Source: an uncultured Pelagibacteraceae bacterium (lineage in GTDB: Bacteria; Pseudomonadota; Alphaproteobacteria; Pelagibacterales; Pelagibacteraceae). From it: 64,000 nucleotides of DNA. The stretch lies in assembly GCA_902578315.1 (NCBI GenBank), contig CACHCL010000006.1, positions 1 through 64,000 on the forward strand. The letters run 5' to 3'. Shown here piece after piece: positions 15,609 through 26,966 of the stretch; positions within the stretch are counted from its first letter, which is position 1, and each line of letters begins with the position of its first letter. The notes below the pieces were generated by a model. It saw only the letters and a list, made by a program, of their open reading frames with translations, did no database searches and was not told the origin of the DNA. The position numbers and the translations under genes are program-made.

Positions 15609-16016
15609 ATGTCATTTGCTATAATTGAAACAGGTGGGAAACAGTACAAAGTATCTGCAAGTAAAATTTTAGAAATTGAGAAACTTAACGCTAAAGTTGG
15701 AGAAACAATTAAATTTAATAATGTTTTACTTTTGAATGATGATAAAAATACTGAAATTGGAAGTCCTAAAATAGACGGAGCAACAGTTGAAGCTAAACTT
15801 TTAGATAATGTTAAAGATAGAACTGTATTAATTTTTCATAAGAGAAGACGAAAGCACTCAAGAAAGAAAAACGGGCATAGACAACGTCATTCTAAAATAC
15901 AAATTACGAAAATTTTAGCTAAAGGTGGAAAAGTTATAGATGAGGCAAGAATTGTCGAAAAAAAGAAGCCTATCAAAGAAGAGAAAAAAGTTATAAGAAA
16001 GGTGTCAAAAAAATAG
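15609..16016 (+). CDS. rplU: Ribosomal protein bL21
   Basis: Large-subunit protein that binds 23S rRNA. The start MSFAIIETGGKQYKV matches the family N-terminus. The core ends near residue 103, and a Lys/Glu-rich tail of about 30 residues (VEKKKPIKEEKKVIRK) follows, making the protein 135 residues against a usual length near 103. A GTG at 15585 in frame is rejected because it would lie upstream of the predicted transcription start. rpmA follows after 8 bases. Confidence 0.96.
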   Translation: MSFAIIETGGKQYKVSASKILEIEKLNAKVGETIKFNNVLLLNDDKNTEIGSPKIDGATVEAKLLDNVKDRTVLIFHKRRRKHSRKKNGHRQRHSKIQITKILAKGGKVIDEARIVEKKKPIKEEKKVIRKVSKK

Positions 16017-16024
16017 GAAATTAA

Positions 16025-16279
16025 ATGGCAACTAAAAAAGCAGGTGGATCATCGAAGAACGGCCGAGATAGTAAAGGTAGACGTCTTGGTGTTAAAATAT
16101 ATGGTGACCAAGTTGTAATACCTGGGAACATCATAGTTAGACAAAGAGGGACAAAAATTCATCCTGGTGACAATGTTGGTATGGGTAAAGACCACTCAAT
16201 TTTTTCTTTAATTAAAGGAAAAGTAAAATTCAAAAAATCTAAATTAAACAGAACTTTTGTTTCTGTAATCCCCAATTAA
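16025..16279 (+). CDS. rpmA: Ribosomal protein bL27
   Basis: Large-subunit protein whose N-terminus reaches the peptidyl transferase centre. It begins [20 protein letters not shown], the standard N-terminus without the cleaved leader found in Firmicutes. It has 84 residues, the normal length, and sits between rplU and obgE, the common bacterial order. Confidence 0.98.
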   Translation: MATKKAGGSSKNGRDSKGRRLGVKIYGDQVVIPGNIIVRQRGTKIHPGDNVGMGKDHSIFSLIKGKVKFKKSKLNRTFVSVIPN

Positions 16280-16284
16280 ATATA

Positions 16285-16308
16285 TATAAATAACCAAAGT
16301 TATTTATA
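16285..16308. repeat. Perfect 10-bp inverted repeat between rpmA and obgE
   Basis: TATAAATAAC (16285-16294), loop CAAA, GTTATTTATA (16299-16308). There is no T run immediately after it, so it is not a classic intrinsic terminator. It may be an RNA processing or stability stem between the ribosomal genes and obgE. Confidence 0.6.
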
Positions 16309-16318
16309 TTAAAATAAA

Positions 16319-17302
16319 ATGAAATTTTTAGATCAAGCAAAGATTTATATTAAAGCTGGAAATGGTGGATCAGGATCTGCAAGCTTCCGAAGAGAAAAAT
16401 TTGTGGAGTACGGCGGACCAGATGGAGGTGACGGCGGTGACGGAGGATCTATAATCATCCAATCAGATAGAAACCTCAATACTTTAATTGATTTCAGGTA
16501 TGCTCAACATTTTAAAGCACAACATGGAAAACCTGGGAGTAAAAGAAATAAAACCGGAGCCAATGGGGAAGATTTGATTTTAAAAGTTCCATTAGGAACT
16601 CAATTATACGAGGAGGATAATAATACCTTAATTTATGATTTTACAAAAAATAAAGAAAAATATCTTGTGGCATCGGGAGGCAAAGGTGGGCTTGGCAACG
16701 TAAGATTTAAAAGTTCGACAAATAGAGCACCAAGAAAAAAAACTAATGGAAAATTAGGTGAAGAATTTTGGATATGGCTTCAATTAAAAGTAATTGCTGA
16801 TATTGGAATTATTGGTAAGCCAAATGCTGGTAAATCTAGTTTGCTTGCAGCATTAACAAGGGCTAAGCCAAAAATAGCAAACTATCCATTCACAACAATA
16901 AATCCAAATTTAGGTGTGTCTTACTATGGAGGGAAAGAGATTACTTTAGCTGATATTCCTGGTTTAGTAGAAGGTGCACATAAAGGTGTTGGTCTTGGAG
17001 ATAAATTCTTAAGACATATAGAAAGATGTAAAATTTTACTTCACTTAATAGACTTATCAGAAGATGATTTGTTAAATTCTTATAAGAAAATTAAATCAGA
17101 GTTATCTAATTATGATAAAGATTTAATAAAAAAGAAAGAAATCATTTTTTTTAATAAGTCAGATTTATTAGATCAAAATGATATTAATGAAAAATTAAAA
17201 GAATTTAAAAAAAAAATTAAAACTAAATATGAAATTGTATCCATTTATTCTAACAAAGATCTTCAAAAAATTAAAAAATTATTAATAAAATATGCTAATT
17301 AA
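16319..17302 (+). CDS. obgE: Obg family GTPase
   Basis: Ribosome-associated GTPase needed for 50S assembly. The glycine-rich Obg fold covers residues 1-158 (GNGGSGSASFRREK, GGPDGGDGGDGG). The G domain follows with GKPNAGKSS at 166-174, switch TTINPNLG, DIPGLVEGA and FFNKSDLL. It ends at 327 residues, so the C-terminal OCT domain of some homologues is absent, as in many Alphaproteobacteria. The 3' end overlaps proB by 11 bases. Confidence 0.96.
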   Translation: MKFLDQAKIYIKAGNGGSGSASFRREKFVEYGGPDGGDGGDGGSIIIQSDRNLNTLIDFRYAQHFKAQHGKPGSKRNKTGANGEDLILKVPLGTQLYEEDNNTLIYDFTKNKEKYLVASGGKGGLGNVRFKSSTNRAPRKKTNGKLGEEFWIWLQLKVIADIGIIGKPNAGKSSLLAALTRAKPKIANYPFTTINPNLGVSYYGGKEITLADIPGLVEGAHKGVGLGDKFLRHIERCKILLHLIDLSEDDLLNSYKKIKSELSNYDKDLIKKKEIIFFNKSDLLDQNDINEKLKEFKKKIKTKYEIVSIYSNKDLQKIKKLLIKYAN

Positions 17303-18383
17303 AAATGCAAATAAAATAGTTTTAAAACTTGGATCTGCAACTGTAATTGACGGTAAAGGTATTTTCAAAAAAAAATGGGTAACTTCTCTTATTAAAGATA
17401 TAAAAAAATATGGAAAAGGAAAAAAATTTGTAATTGTCTCATCAGGCGCAATTGCTCTTGGTCAAAAATATCTAAAGATTAAAAAAGGAAAAATTAAATT
17501 AGAAATGAGCCAAGCGATTGCAGCAGTTGGCCAAATTCATCTAGCAGGAGAATTTCAAAAATTATTTGATGAATATAAAATTAAAACCGGTCAAATTTTA
17601 ATTAGCCCAGATGATACCGAGCAAAGAAGAAGGGCTATTAATGTAAGAAGGACATTTGATAATTTGTTTAAACTTAAAGCTATCCCTGTAGTTAATGAAA
17701 ATGATTCAACGGCAACTAGTGAAATAAAATATGGGGATAATGATAGACTAGCTGCACGAGTAGCTCAAATTATTGGTGCAGATATGCTTATTTTATTTTC
17801 TGATGTTGATGGACTATATGATAAATCGAAAGGGAAAAAAATTGTAAGACAAGTAAGTTCAATTGATGAAAAAATAATGTCTTTGATGGATAATAAGAAA
17901 AACAAATTTGGTTCAGGAGGAATTGCTACAAAGTTGGATGCTGCTAAAATTTGTATGAATTCAGGCAGCCATATGTTTATTGCTAATGGTAAAATAAATA
18001 ATCCAATTGCAAATATGATTAAAAATAAAAAATACACCCATTTCTTGCCAAAAATTTCTACATTAGACGCTAGAAAAAAATGGATTATCGGTTCCCTTAA
18101 TTACAATGGAACTATTTATATTGATAATGGAGCAGCTAAGGCTTTATCAAATGGTAAAAGCTTGCTCGCAGCTGGCATAACTAAGATTAATGGCAATTTC
18201 AAAAAAGGAGAAAATGTAATAATCTTAGATCAAAATGGTAATCAACTAGCTCGGGGGCTATCATCATTTAGCTCTGTTGAAATAGATAAAATTAAAGGCA
18301 AACAAAGTAGAGAGATAGAAAAAATTCTTGGTTATCTAAGTAAAACTGAGGTCATTCATAAAGATGATATGGTATTATTATAA
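17292..18383 (+). CDS. proB: Glutamate 5-kinase
   Basis: Phosphorylates glutamate, the first step of proline synthesis and the usual feedback point. The amino-acid-kinase domain (VLKLGSATVID, VSSGAIALG, VNENDS and LFSDVDGLYD) occupies about residues 1-255, and a PUA domain follows (about 270-360: SLNYNGTIYIDNGA). At 363 residues it is normal. It is directly followed by proA with no gap, which fits the need for channelling of the labile glutamyl phosphate. Confidence 0.96.
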   Translation: MLIKNANKIVLKLGSATVIDGKGIFKKKWVTSLIKDIKKYGKGKKFVIVSSGAIALGQKYLKIKKGKIKLEMSQAIAAVGQIHLAGEFQKLFDEYKIKTGQILISPDDTEQRRRAINVRRTFDNLFKLKAIPVVNENDSTATSEIKYGDNDRLAARVAQIIGADMLILFSDVDGLYDKSKGKKIVRQVSSIDEKIMSLMDNKKNKFGSGGIATKLDAAKICMNSGSHMFIANGKINNPIANMIKNKKYTHFLPKISTLDARKKWIIGSLNYNGTIYIDNGAAKALSNGKSLLAAGITKINGNFKKGENVIILDQNGNQLARGLSSFSSVEIDKIKGKQSREIEKILGYLSKTEVIHKDDMVLL

Positions 18384-19625
18384 ATGAGTTATTTAGAAAC
18401 AATCGGCAAAAATGCAAAAAAAGCCTTTGAGGATTTAAAGGACGTTAAGCATAAAAAAATAAAAAAAGTTTTAGATAATTTCAATCAATCTCTACTTAAA
18501 AATTCAAATAAGATAATCAGAGAAAATTTGAAAGATGTAAAAAATGTTAAAAGAAAATATTTAGTTGACAGACTTATTTTAAATAAAAACAGAATAGAAG
18601 GTATCAGACACTCAATAAATGAAATAGCAAAGTTTAAAGACCCAGTTGGAAGGGTTCTAGAAACATGGCGCAGACCAAATAATTTAACTATTAAAAGAGT
18701 TACAACTCCAATTGGTGTCATAGGCGTTATATATGAAAGCAGACCTAACGTAACCGCCGATGTTGCAGCATTGTGTTTAAAATCGGGAAACTGCTCTATT
18801 TTAAGAGGTGGATCTGAAGCTTTTAGTTCAAATAGATTATTAGCTAATTTATTCAGAGATAATTTGAGAAAAAATAATATCAATCAAAACTGTGTTCAGT
18901 TTATTGAAAACAAAAATAGAAAAATAGTAGATCAATTATTATCAAAAATGAGTGCATACATTGATGTAATTGTACCAAGAGGAGGGAAAGGACTTGTGGC
19001 AAAAGTGCAAAAATTTTCTAACGTTCATGTAATTGGTCATCTTGAAGGATTATGTCATATTTATGTGGATAAGACAGCAAATATAAAAATGGCTAAAGAT
19101 TTAATTATTAATGCAAAAATGAGAAGGACAAGTATTTGTGGCGCAGTTGAAACTCTTCTGATCGAGGAAAAAGCTTTAAACTCACATGCTAAAGAAATAA
19201 TAAATGCTCTTTTAAATTCAGGCTGCGAAGTGAGAGCTGATAAAAAAATTAATAAAATTTTTAAAGGTAAATTGAAAAAAACCACTGATAAAGACTGGAA
19301 GACAGAATACCTAGATGCAATTATTTCAATTAAAGCAGTAAAAAATGTAAAAGGTGCAGTCGAACATATTTTAAAATATGGTACAATGCATACCGATAGT
19401 ATTATTACTACCAACAAAAAAAACGCTGAGATTTTTTTAAACGGAGTAAACAGCTCAATAGCTATGCATAATGTTTCGACTCAATTTGCTGACGGTGGTG
19501 AATTCGGCTTTGGTGGTGAAATTGGTATCTCTACAAACAAGCTTCCGCCTAGAGGTCCTGTAGGAATAAATCAATTGACTTCATACAAATATCTTGTTTA
19601 CGGAAAAGGAATTATTAGACCATAA
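18384..19625 (+). CDS. proA: Gamma-glutamyl phosphate reductase
   Basis: NADPH-dependent reduction of glutamyl phosphate to the semialdehyde in proline synthesis. It has an aldehyde-dehydrogenase fold with the catalytic Cys in RRTSICGAVETLL, plus the family motifs GVIGVIYESRPNV and PRGGKGL. At 413 residues it has normal length. It begins on the base after the proB stop, and nadD follows after 3 bases. Confidence 0.97.
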   Translation: MSYLETIGKNAKKAFEDLKDVKHKKIKKVLDNFNQSLLKNSNKIIRENLKDVKNVKRKYLVDRLILNKNRIEGIRHSINEIAKFKDPVGRVLETWRRPNNLTIKRVTTPIGVIGVIYESRPNVTADVAALCLKSGNCSILRGGSEAFSSNRLLANLFRDNLRKNNINQNCVQFIENKNRKIVDQLLSKMSAYIDVIVPRGGKGLVAKVQKFSNVHVIGHLEGLCHIYVDKTANIKMAKDLIINAKMRRTSICGAVETLLIEEKALNSHAKEIINALLNSGCEVRADKKINKIFKGKLKKTTDKDWKTEYLDAIISIKAVKNVKGAVEHILKYGTMHTDSIITTNKKNAEIFLNGVNSSIAMHNVSTQFADGGEFGFGGEIGISTNKLPPRGPVGINQLTSYKYLVYGKGIIRP

Positions 19626-19628
19626 TTA

Positions 19629-20168
19629 ATGGCAAGTATTCGTAAAAAATACATCGGATTATTGGGTGGTAGTTTTGATCCAGCACATAAAGGACATTTG
19701 GGTATATCAAAAATTGCTATAAAAAAATTAAAACTAAAAAAAATTTATTGGGTTATAACCAAGAAAAACCCCTTCAAGAATGAAACTTTTTATTCTTTAG
19801 AGGAAAGAATCAAATATGCAAAAAAAATTTCTAGAACACAAAAAAAAATTCAAACAGTATATTTAGATAATATTATAAAATCTTCCAGAGTGATTGATGT
19901 AGTAAATTATTTTATAAAGAAAAAGAATATTAAGAATATCTATTTTATTGTTGGTTCTGATAATTTAATCAGATTTCACAAGTGGAAAAGTTGGAAAAAG
20001 ATTGTAAAATTAGTGAAATTAATAGTTTTTTCTAGAAGGGGATATGATAGAAAGGGAATGAAATCAATGGTGGTTAAAAATTTTAAAAATAAAATCATAT
20101 TCATCAAAAACAAACATATTGCAATTTCATCTTCACAATTAAAAAGTCAAACAAAATCAAATAATTAA
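19629..20168 (+). CDS. nadD: Nicotinate-nucleotide adenylyltransferase
   Basis: Makes nicotinic acid adenine dinucleotide in NAD synthesis. The nucleotidyltransferase motif GGSFDPAHKGH is at residues 13-23. The C-terminal ISSSQLKS stands for the usual ISSTxIR, with Lys for Arg. At 179 residues it is slightly short and ends soon after that motif. The proA-nadD-rsfS order is typical. The last base overlaps the rsfS start. Confidence 0.92.
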   Translation: MASIRKKYIGLLGGSFDPAHKGHLGISKIAIKKLKLKKIYWVITKKNPFKNETFYSLEERIKYAKKISRTQKKIQTVYLDNIIKSSRVIDVVNYFIKKKNIKNIYFIVGSDNLIRFHKWKSWKKIVKLVKLIVFSRRGYDRKGMKSMVVKNFKNKIIFIKNKHIAISSSQLKSQTKSNN

Positions 20169-20515
20169 TGGAAGTTTCTGAAATTAAAAAAAATATTGAA
20201 AAAATATTAGATGATAATAAAGCTCAAAGCATCACTTCAATAAATCTTAAAAATAAATCTTATATAGCTGATTATATGATAATTGCTTCAGGTACATCTT
20301 CGAGACATCTTCAATCACTTTCTGAAATTCTCGTTAATGAACTAAAGAAAAATGGAATTGAAAACTGCCGGATAGAGGGAAAAGATAGTAATGATTGGAA
20401 ATTGGTAGATACACAGGATATAATTGTTCATATTTTTCATCCTGAAAAGCGGGAATTCTATGATTTAGAAAAAATGTGGTCTGAAGAAATACCAATGGAA
20501 AAAGCATCGATATGA
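20168..20515 (+). CDS. rsfS: Ribosomal silencing factor RsfS
   Basis: Binds ribosomal protein uL14 and blocks subunit joining under starvation. The DUF143 fold is recognisable by ADYMIIASGTSSRHLQSL, GKDSNDWKLVDTQDIIVHIF and REFYDLEKMW. At 115 residues it is normal. It overlaps nadD by one base and ctpA by four. In many Alphaproteobacteria rlmH follows, but it is absent here. Confidence 0.95.
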   Translation: MEVSEIKKNIEKILDDNKAQSITSINLKNKSYIADYMIIASGTSSRHLQSLSEILVNELKKNGIENCRIEGKDSNDWKLVDTQDIIVHIFHPEKREFYDLEKMWSEEIPMEKASI

Positions 20516-21645
20516 AGAAAATAATAGTAATATTTTTTTTTTATTTAATATCACTATCTAATTTATACGGAAAAAATGATCTTTACGAAAAAATAGATCT
20601 TTTTGGAGAAGTTTTAGAAAATATTAAAAAGGAATATGTGGACGATATAAACCAAGCTGAAATGATGGACTCAGCAATTAATGGAGTTCTTCAGTCACTT
20701 GATCCGTATTCGGCATATATGAGCCCTGAACTCTTTAAGGAAATGCAAACAGATACAAAGGGTGAATTTGGCGGCCTCGGTATAGAAATTGGGATGGAAG
20801 CTGGTGTAGTTAAAGTGATTTCGCCGATAGATGATACACCCGCAGCTAGAGCGGGGATTAAGTCAGGAGATTATATTGTAAAAATTGGTAACGTACAGGT
20901 ACAAGGTAAATCTTTATTAGAAGCAGTAAAATTAATGAGAGGGCCTGTTGGTACTTCTATCAATTTAACAGTAAGAAGAAAAAATATAAAAAAACCACTT
21001 GAATTTAATGTTACAAGAAAAATAATTGAAATCAAATCTGTCAGTTCAAAAATAATAGGCATAGATAAAAATTTAGGTTACATCAGACTAAAGTCATTTA
21101 ACGAAAATAGTGATAAACAATTTTTAAAATCTGTTAAAGATTTTGAAAAAAAATCAAAAATTAAAGGATATGTGCTTGATCTTAGGAATAACCCTGGCGG
21201 TTTATTAAACCAGGCTATAAATATTACTGACTACTTCTTAGATGATGGAGAAATAGTATCTACTAAGGGCAGAAAGGTTGCTGAAACAAGAAAATTTTTT
21301 GCAAGAAAGGGAGATGAAATAAATGGAAAGCCAATTATTGTCTTGATAAATAATGGATCTGCTTCAGCTTCAGAAATATTTGCTGGGGCATTGAAGGATC
21401 ACAAGAGAGCAATTATTCTTGGTGAAAATTCATATGGTAAAGGTTCAGTGCAATCGATCATACCTTTAAGAAATGGTGGTGGTATGAGATTGACAATTTC
21501 AAAGTATTATCTACCATCAGGCAAATCCATATCGGAAGTTGGTGTCACACCAGATATTTTGGTTGAAGAAGAAGGAGATAATTTTCTCATAAATTCAGTT
21601 AATGATAATCAGCTTAATTACGCTATAAAACTTTTCAATTCTTAA
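20512..21645 (+). CDS. ctpA: C-terminal processing peptidase (S41 family)
   Basis: Periplasmic serine protease that trims proteins at non-polar C-termini. A signal peptide (1-20) precedes the N-terminal helical part, a PDZ domain (about 86-160; GGLGIEIGMEAGVVKV) and the catalytic core with S285 in GSASASEIFAGAL and K310 in SYGKGSVQ, the Ser-Lys dyad. At 377 residues it is short but complete. In related genomes a murein hydrolase activator (M23-type) gene precedes ctpA; here it follows rsfS directly by ATGA overlap. Confidence 0.94.
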   Translation: MKKIIVIFFFYLISLSNLYGKNDLYEKIDLFGEVLENIKKEYVDDINQAEMMDSAINGVLQSLDPYSAYMSPELFKEMQTDTKGEFGGLGIEIGMEAGVVKVISPIDDTPAARAGIKSGDYIVKIGNVQVQGKSLLEAVKLMRGPVGTSINLTVRRKNIKKPLEFNVTRKIIEIKSVSSKIIGIDKNLGYIRLKSFNENSDKQFLKSVKDFEKKSKIKGYVLDLRNNPGGLLNQAINITDYFLDDGEIVSTKGRKVAETRKFFARKGDEINGKPIIVLINNGSASASEIFAGALKDHKRAIILGENSYGKGSVQSIIPLRNGGGMRLTISKYYLPSGKSISEVGVTPDILVEEEGDNFLINSVNDNQLNYAIKLFNS

Positions 21646-21648
21646 AAT

Positions 21649-22119
21649 ATGAAAAATCAAAAACTACCGATGCGTGATGGTGTTGGTGCTATAATTTTGA
21701 ACAATGAGAACAAAGTTTTTGTTGGTAAGAGAAAAGATAATCCATTTAACAATTGGCAAATGCCTCAAGGTGGAGTGGATCATGGAGAAAGCTATCTTGC
21801 AGCGATGAAAAGAGAAATTTTTGAGGAAACAGGTATTAAAAATTTAGAAGTTTTAAAAGAAATAGACGGATTTTTTGAGTATGAACTACCAAAAAATTTA
21901 GTAGGTATAATCTGGAAAGGTAAATATAGGGGACAAAAGCAAAAATGGTTTATATCAAGATTTATTGGAAGTGAAAACGAAATTAACTTAAAAACCTCAA
22001 ACCCAGAGTTTATAGAATGGAAATGGATTTTTCCAAACGAACTTCCTGAGGTAATCGTAGATTTTAAAAAAGATATGTATACTGATTTATTAAATAAATT
22101 GAGAAAATTTATTGATTAA
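21649..22119 (+). CDS. rppH: RNA pyrophosphohydrolase (Nudix)
   Basis: Removes pyrophosphate from 5' triphosphate mRNA ends and so starts decay. The Nudix box runs from residue 41 to 63 (GGVDHGE...REIFEETGI) with all the conserved Glu and Gly residues. The NWQMPQGG lead-in is typical of RppH/NudH. At 156 residues it is normal. It follows ctpA by 3 bases. The 3' end overlaps the convergent atpC gene by 11 bases. Confidence 0.94.
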   Translation: MKNQKLPMRDGVGAIILNNENKVFVGKRKDNPFNNWQMPQGGVDHGESYLAAMKREIFEETGIKNLEVLKEIDGFFEYELPKNLVGIIWKGKYRGQKQKWFISRFIGSENEINLKTSNPEFIEWKWIFPNELPEVIVDFKKDMYTDLLNKLRKFID

Positions 22120-22497
22120 TACTTTTTAAAGTTTCTATCTTATAGGAAAGTAAATATTTTTCTTTATCAGTAATTTCAATATTTTTCATTTTTACTTCCG
22201 ATTCACTTATTAGTTTATTAACATAATTTTGATTAAGGTCTGATAATTCTTTTGCTGTTGATGTTAAAATTAGTAAATTGTTATTTGCAAATTCAACTGT
22301 CCCTTCTTCAACAAATAGTATTTTTTCAGTTTCTTCAACTATCTTGATTAACCCAGGTCTTAAAAAAGTTATTAATGGAATGTGATCTTTTAATATTCCC
22401 ATCTCTCCCTCAAATGAAGGCAACACTACTTCAGAAACATCCTTTTTAAGAATTAATCTATCTGGAGATATTATTTCTATTGTAAATTTTTCAGACA

Positions 22498-22498
<1 letters not shown>
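22109..22498 (-). CDS. atpC: ATP synthase F1 subunit epsilon
   Basis: Central-stalk subunit that couples rotation and inhibits hydrolysis. The beta-sandwich domain is present (FTIEIISPDRLILKKDV, LPSFEGEMGILKDHIPLI), then a short helical C-terminus. At 129 residues it is typical of Alphaproteobacteria. It is the last gene of atpHAGDC, overlapping atpD by one base, and its 3' end lies within the end of rppH. Confidence 0.94.
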
Positions 22499-24796
<2,298 letters not shown>

Positions 24797-24797
<1 letters not shown>

Positions 24798-26326
24798 TAT
24801 TTATTACCTTTTTTATATTCTTCGATCATTTGAGCTAAAAGTTTTTCTAAGTTTTCATCAAGCTTTCCAGAGGACTCAATTTGTTCAAGGACTTCAGGTT
24901 TATCTGATTTTATTTTATTAATAATATCTTTTTCAAATTCCTTTATTTTACCTAATTCTAAATCATCTAAATAACCTTTAACTCCTGTGAATACTGATAT
25001 AACTTGCTCAGCAACAGTCATTGGTGAGTATTGGTCTTGTTTTAAAAGTTCTGTTAGCTTTGAACCTCGGTTCAGCAGTTGTTGAGTAGATGCGTCCAAG
25101 TCTGAACCAAATTGCGCAAAAGCGGCCATTTCTCTGTATTGTGCTAGTTCTAATTTAATAGATCCGGCAACTTTTTTCATTGCTTTTGTTTGAGCGGCTG
25201 AACCCACTCTTGACACAGATAAACCAACATTTACAGCCGGTCTTATTCCTTGATTAAATAACTCAGTTTCTAAGAATATTTGACCGTCGGTTATAGAAAT
25301 AACATTAGTAGGTATGTAAGCAGAAACGTCTCCTGCTTGGGTTTCAATTATAGGTAACGCTGTTAATGATCCACCACCACTTTTATCACTAAGTTTTGCC
25401 GCTCTCTCTAATAATCTACTATGCAAATAAAATACATCCCCTGGATAAGCTTCTCTTCCAGGAGGTCTTCTTAATAATAAAGACATTTGCCTGTAAGCTA
25501 CTGCTTGTTTCGATAAATCATCATAAACTATTAAAGCATGCATCCCATTGTCTCTAAAATATTCACCTATAGTACATCCCGTGTATGGAGCTAGAAATTG
25601 TAAAGGTGCAGAGTCAGACGCAGTAGCAGCAACAATAGTTGTATATTTTAATGCACCTGCTTCTTCTAAAGTCTTAGTTATCTGAGCTACAGTAGAACGT
25701 TTTTGGCCAATAGCAACGTAAACACAATATAATTTTTTACTTTCATCAGAGGACTCATTAATTTTTTTTTGATTGATAATCGCATCAATTGCAACAGCAG
25801 TTTTGCCTGTTTGTCTATCACCAATAATTAGCTCCCTTTGCCCTCTACCTATAGGAATTAAAGAGTCAATAGATTTCAAACCTGTTTGCATTGGCTCATT
25901 AACTGATTGTCTTGGAATAATACCAGGAGCTTTAACTTCTACACGTTTTCTATTTTTAGCTGATAAACTCCCTTTTCCGTCTATAGGATTTCCTAAGCCA
26001 TCAACTACTCTTCCCAAAAGCTCTTTACCAACTGGAACATCTACAATTGCATTAGTTCTTTTAATGGTGTCCCCTTCTTTGATATTTCTATCGTCACCAA
26101 AAATAACTACTCCGACATTATCATTTTCTAAATTCAATGCCATTCCTTTGGAACCATCTTCAAATTCAACCATCTCACCGGCTTGAACATTATCTAGACC
26201 ATAGACTCGTGCTATACCATCTCCTACTGATAAAACTTTACCTATCTCTGAAACCTCTGTTTTTTCACCAAAGTTTTTAATTTGATCTTTTAATAATTTA
26301 GTTATTTCTGATGGATTTATTGTCAT
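24797..26326 (-). CDS. atpA: ATP synthase F1 subunit alpha
   Basis: Non-catalytic nucleotide-binding subunit alternating with beta in F1. Walker A GDRQTGKT is at residues 169-176, and the conserved [12 protein letters not shown]-type segment appears as [17 protein letters not shown]. At 509 residues it is normal. It follows atpH by one base and overlaps atpG by one base. Confidence 0.99.
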
Positions 26327-26327
26327 T

Positions 26328-26885
26328 TTAATTTTCTAGCATTACTTGTTCATATTTTTTTAATTTACTTTTAATTGATGTATCGATCATAAAACTACCT
26401 AGTTGTAATTTTAGGCCTCCAATTAATTCTTTGTCCAACTTATAATCAATTTTTAAAGTAGAATTCGTTGAATTAGATAAATCTTTACTAATTTTATCGA
26501 TTTCTACAGCAGACAGTTCTTTTGAAGAAATTAATGAGGCTTTAAGTTCTCCTCTTTTTTTTGAACATAGCTTTAAAAAGTTATGAGAAATTTTTTGTAT
26601 GAAAAAAATTCTTCTTTTTTCAACAAGCAATAAGAAAAAATTTTTCAAATTTTTAGAAAACTGTAATTTTTCTGATAATAAATTTATTACACTGCTTTGT
26701 TGTTTGATGCTTTGAGTGGGGTCTTTGATAAAATTTTTGATTTCTAAACTTGTTTCATACATTTGTTGGAAATTTTTTATATCACTTTCATTTTTATCAA
26801 GTTCAGAAGATTCTTTAGAAACTTCAAATAGAGCGCGAGAATATCTTTCTGCAGTTTCGGTTGAGAAAGATTTGTTTGTACTCAT
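26328..26885 (-). CDS. atpH: ATP synthase F1 subunit delta
   Basis: Peripheral-stalk connector between F1 and the b subunits. A 185-residue helical protein with the typical start [14 protein letters not shown] and C-terminal [21 protein letters not shown] (the G-G-x-x-x-x-G signature of OSCP/delta). It is the first gene of the F1 operon; an 81-base gap separates it from priA, and I see only weak promoter-like sequence there (minus-strand TTGGTA or TTGATC boxes). Confidence 0.95.
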   Translation of the reverse strand: MSTNKSFSTETAERYSRALFEVSKESSELDKNESDIKNFQQMYETSLEIKNFIKDPTQSIKQQSSVINLLSEKLQFSKNLKNFFLLLVEKRRIFFIQKISHNFLKLCSKKRGELKASLISSKELSAVEIDKISKDLSNSTNSTLKIDYKLDKELIGGLKLQLGSFMIDTSIKSKLKKYEQVMLEN

Positions 26886-26966
26886 TTTAATTGTTTGAAT
26901 TTAATGTGAAATTATGCGTTGGTCGTACCATATGAGAATATTATGATCAAGTTACCAATTTCGTTT

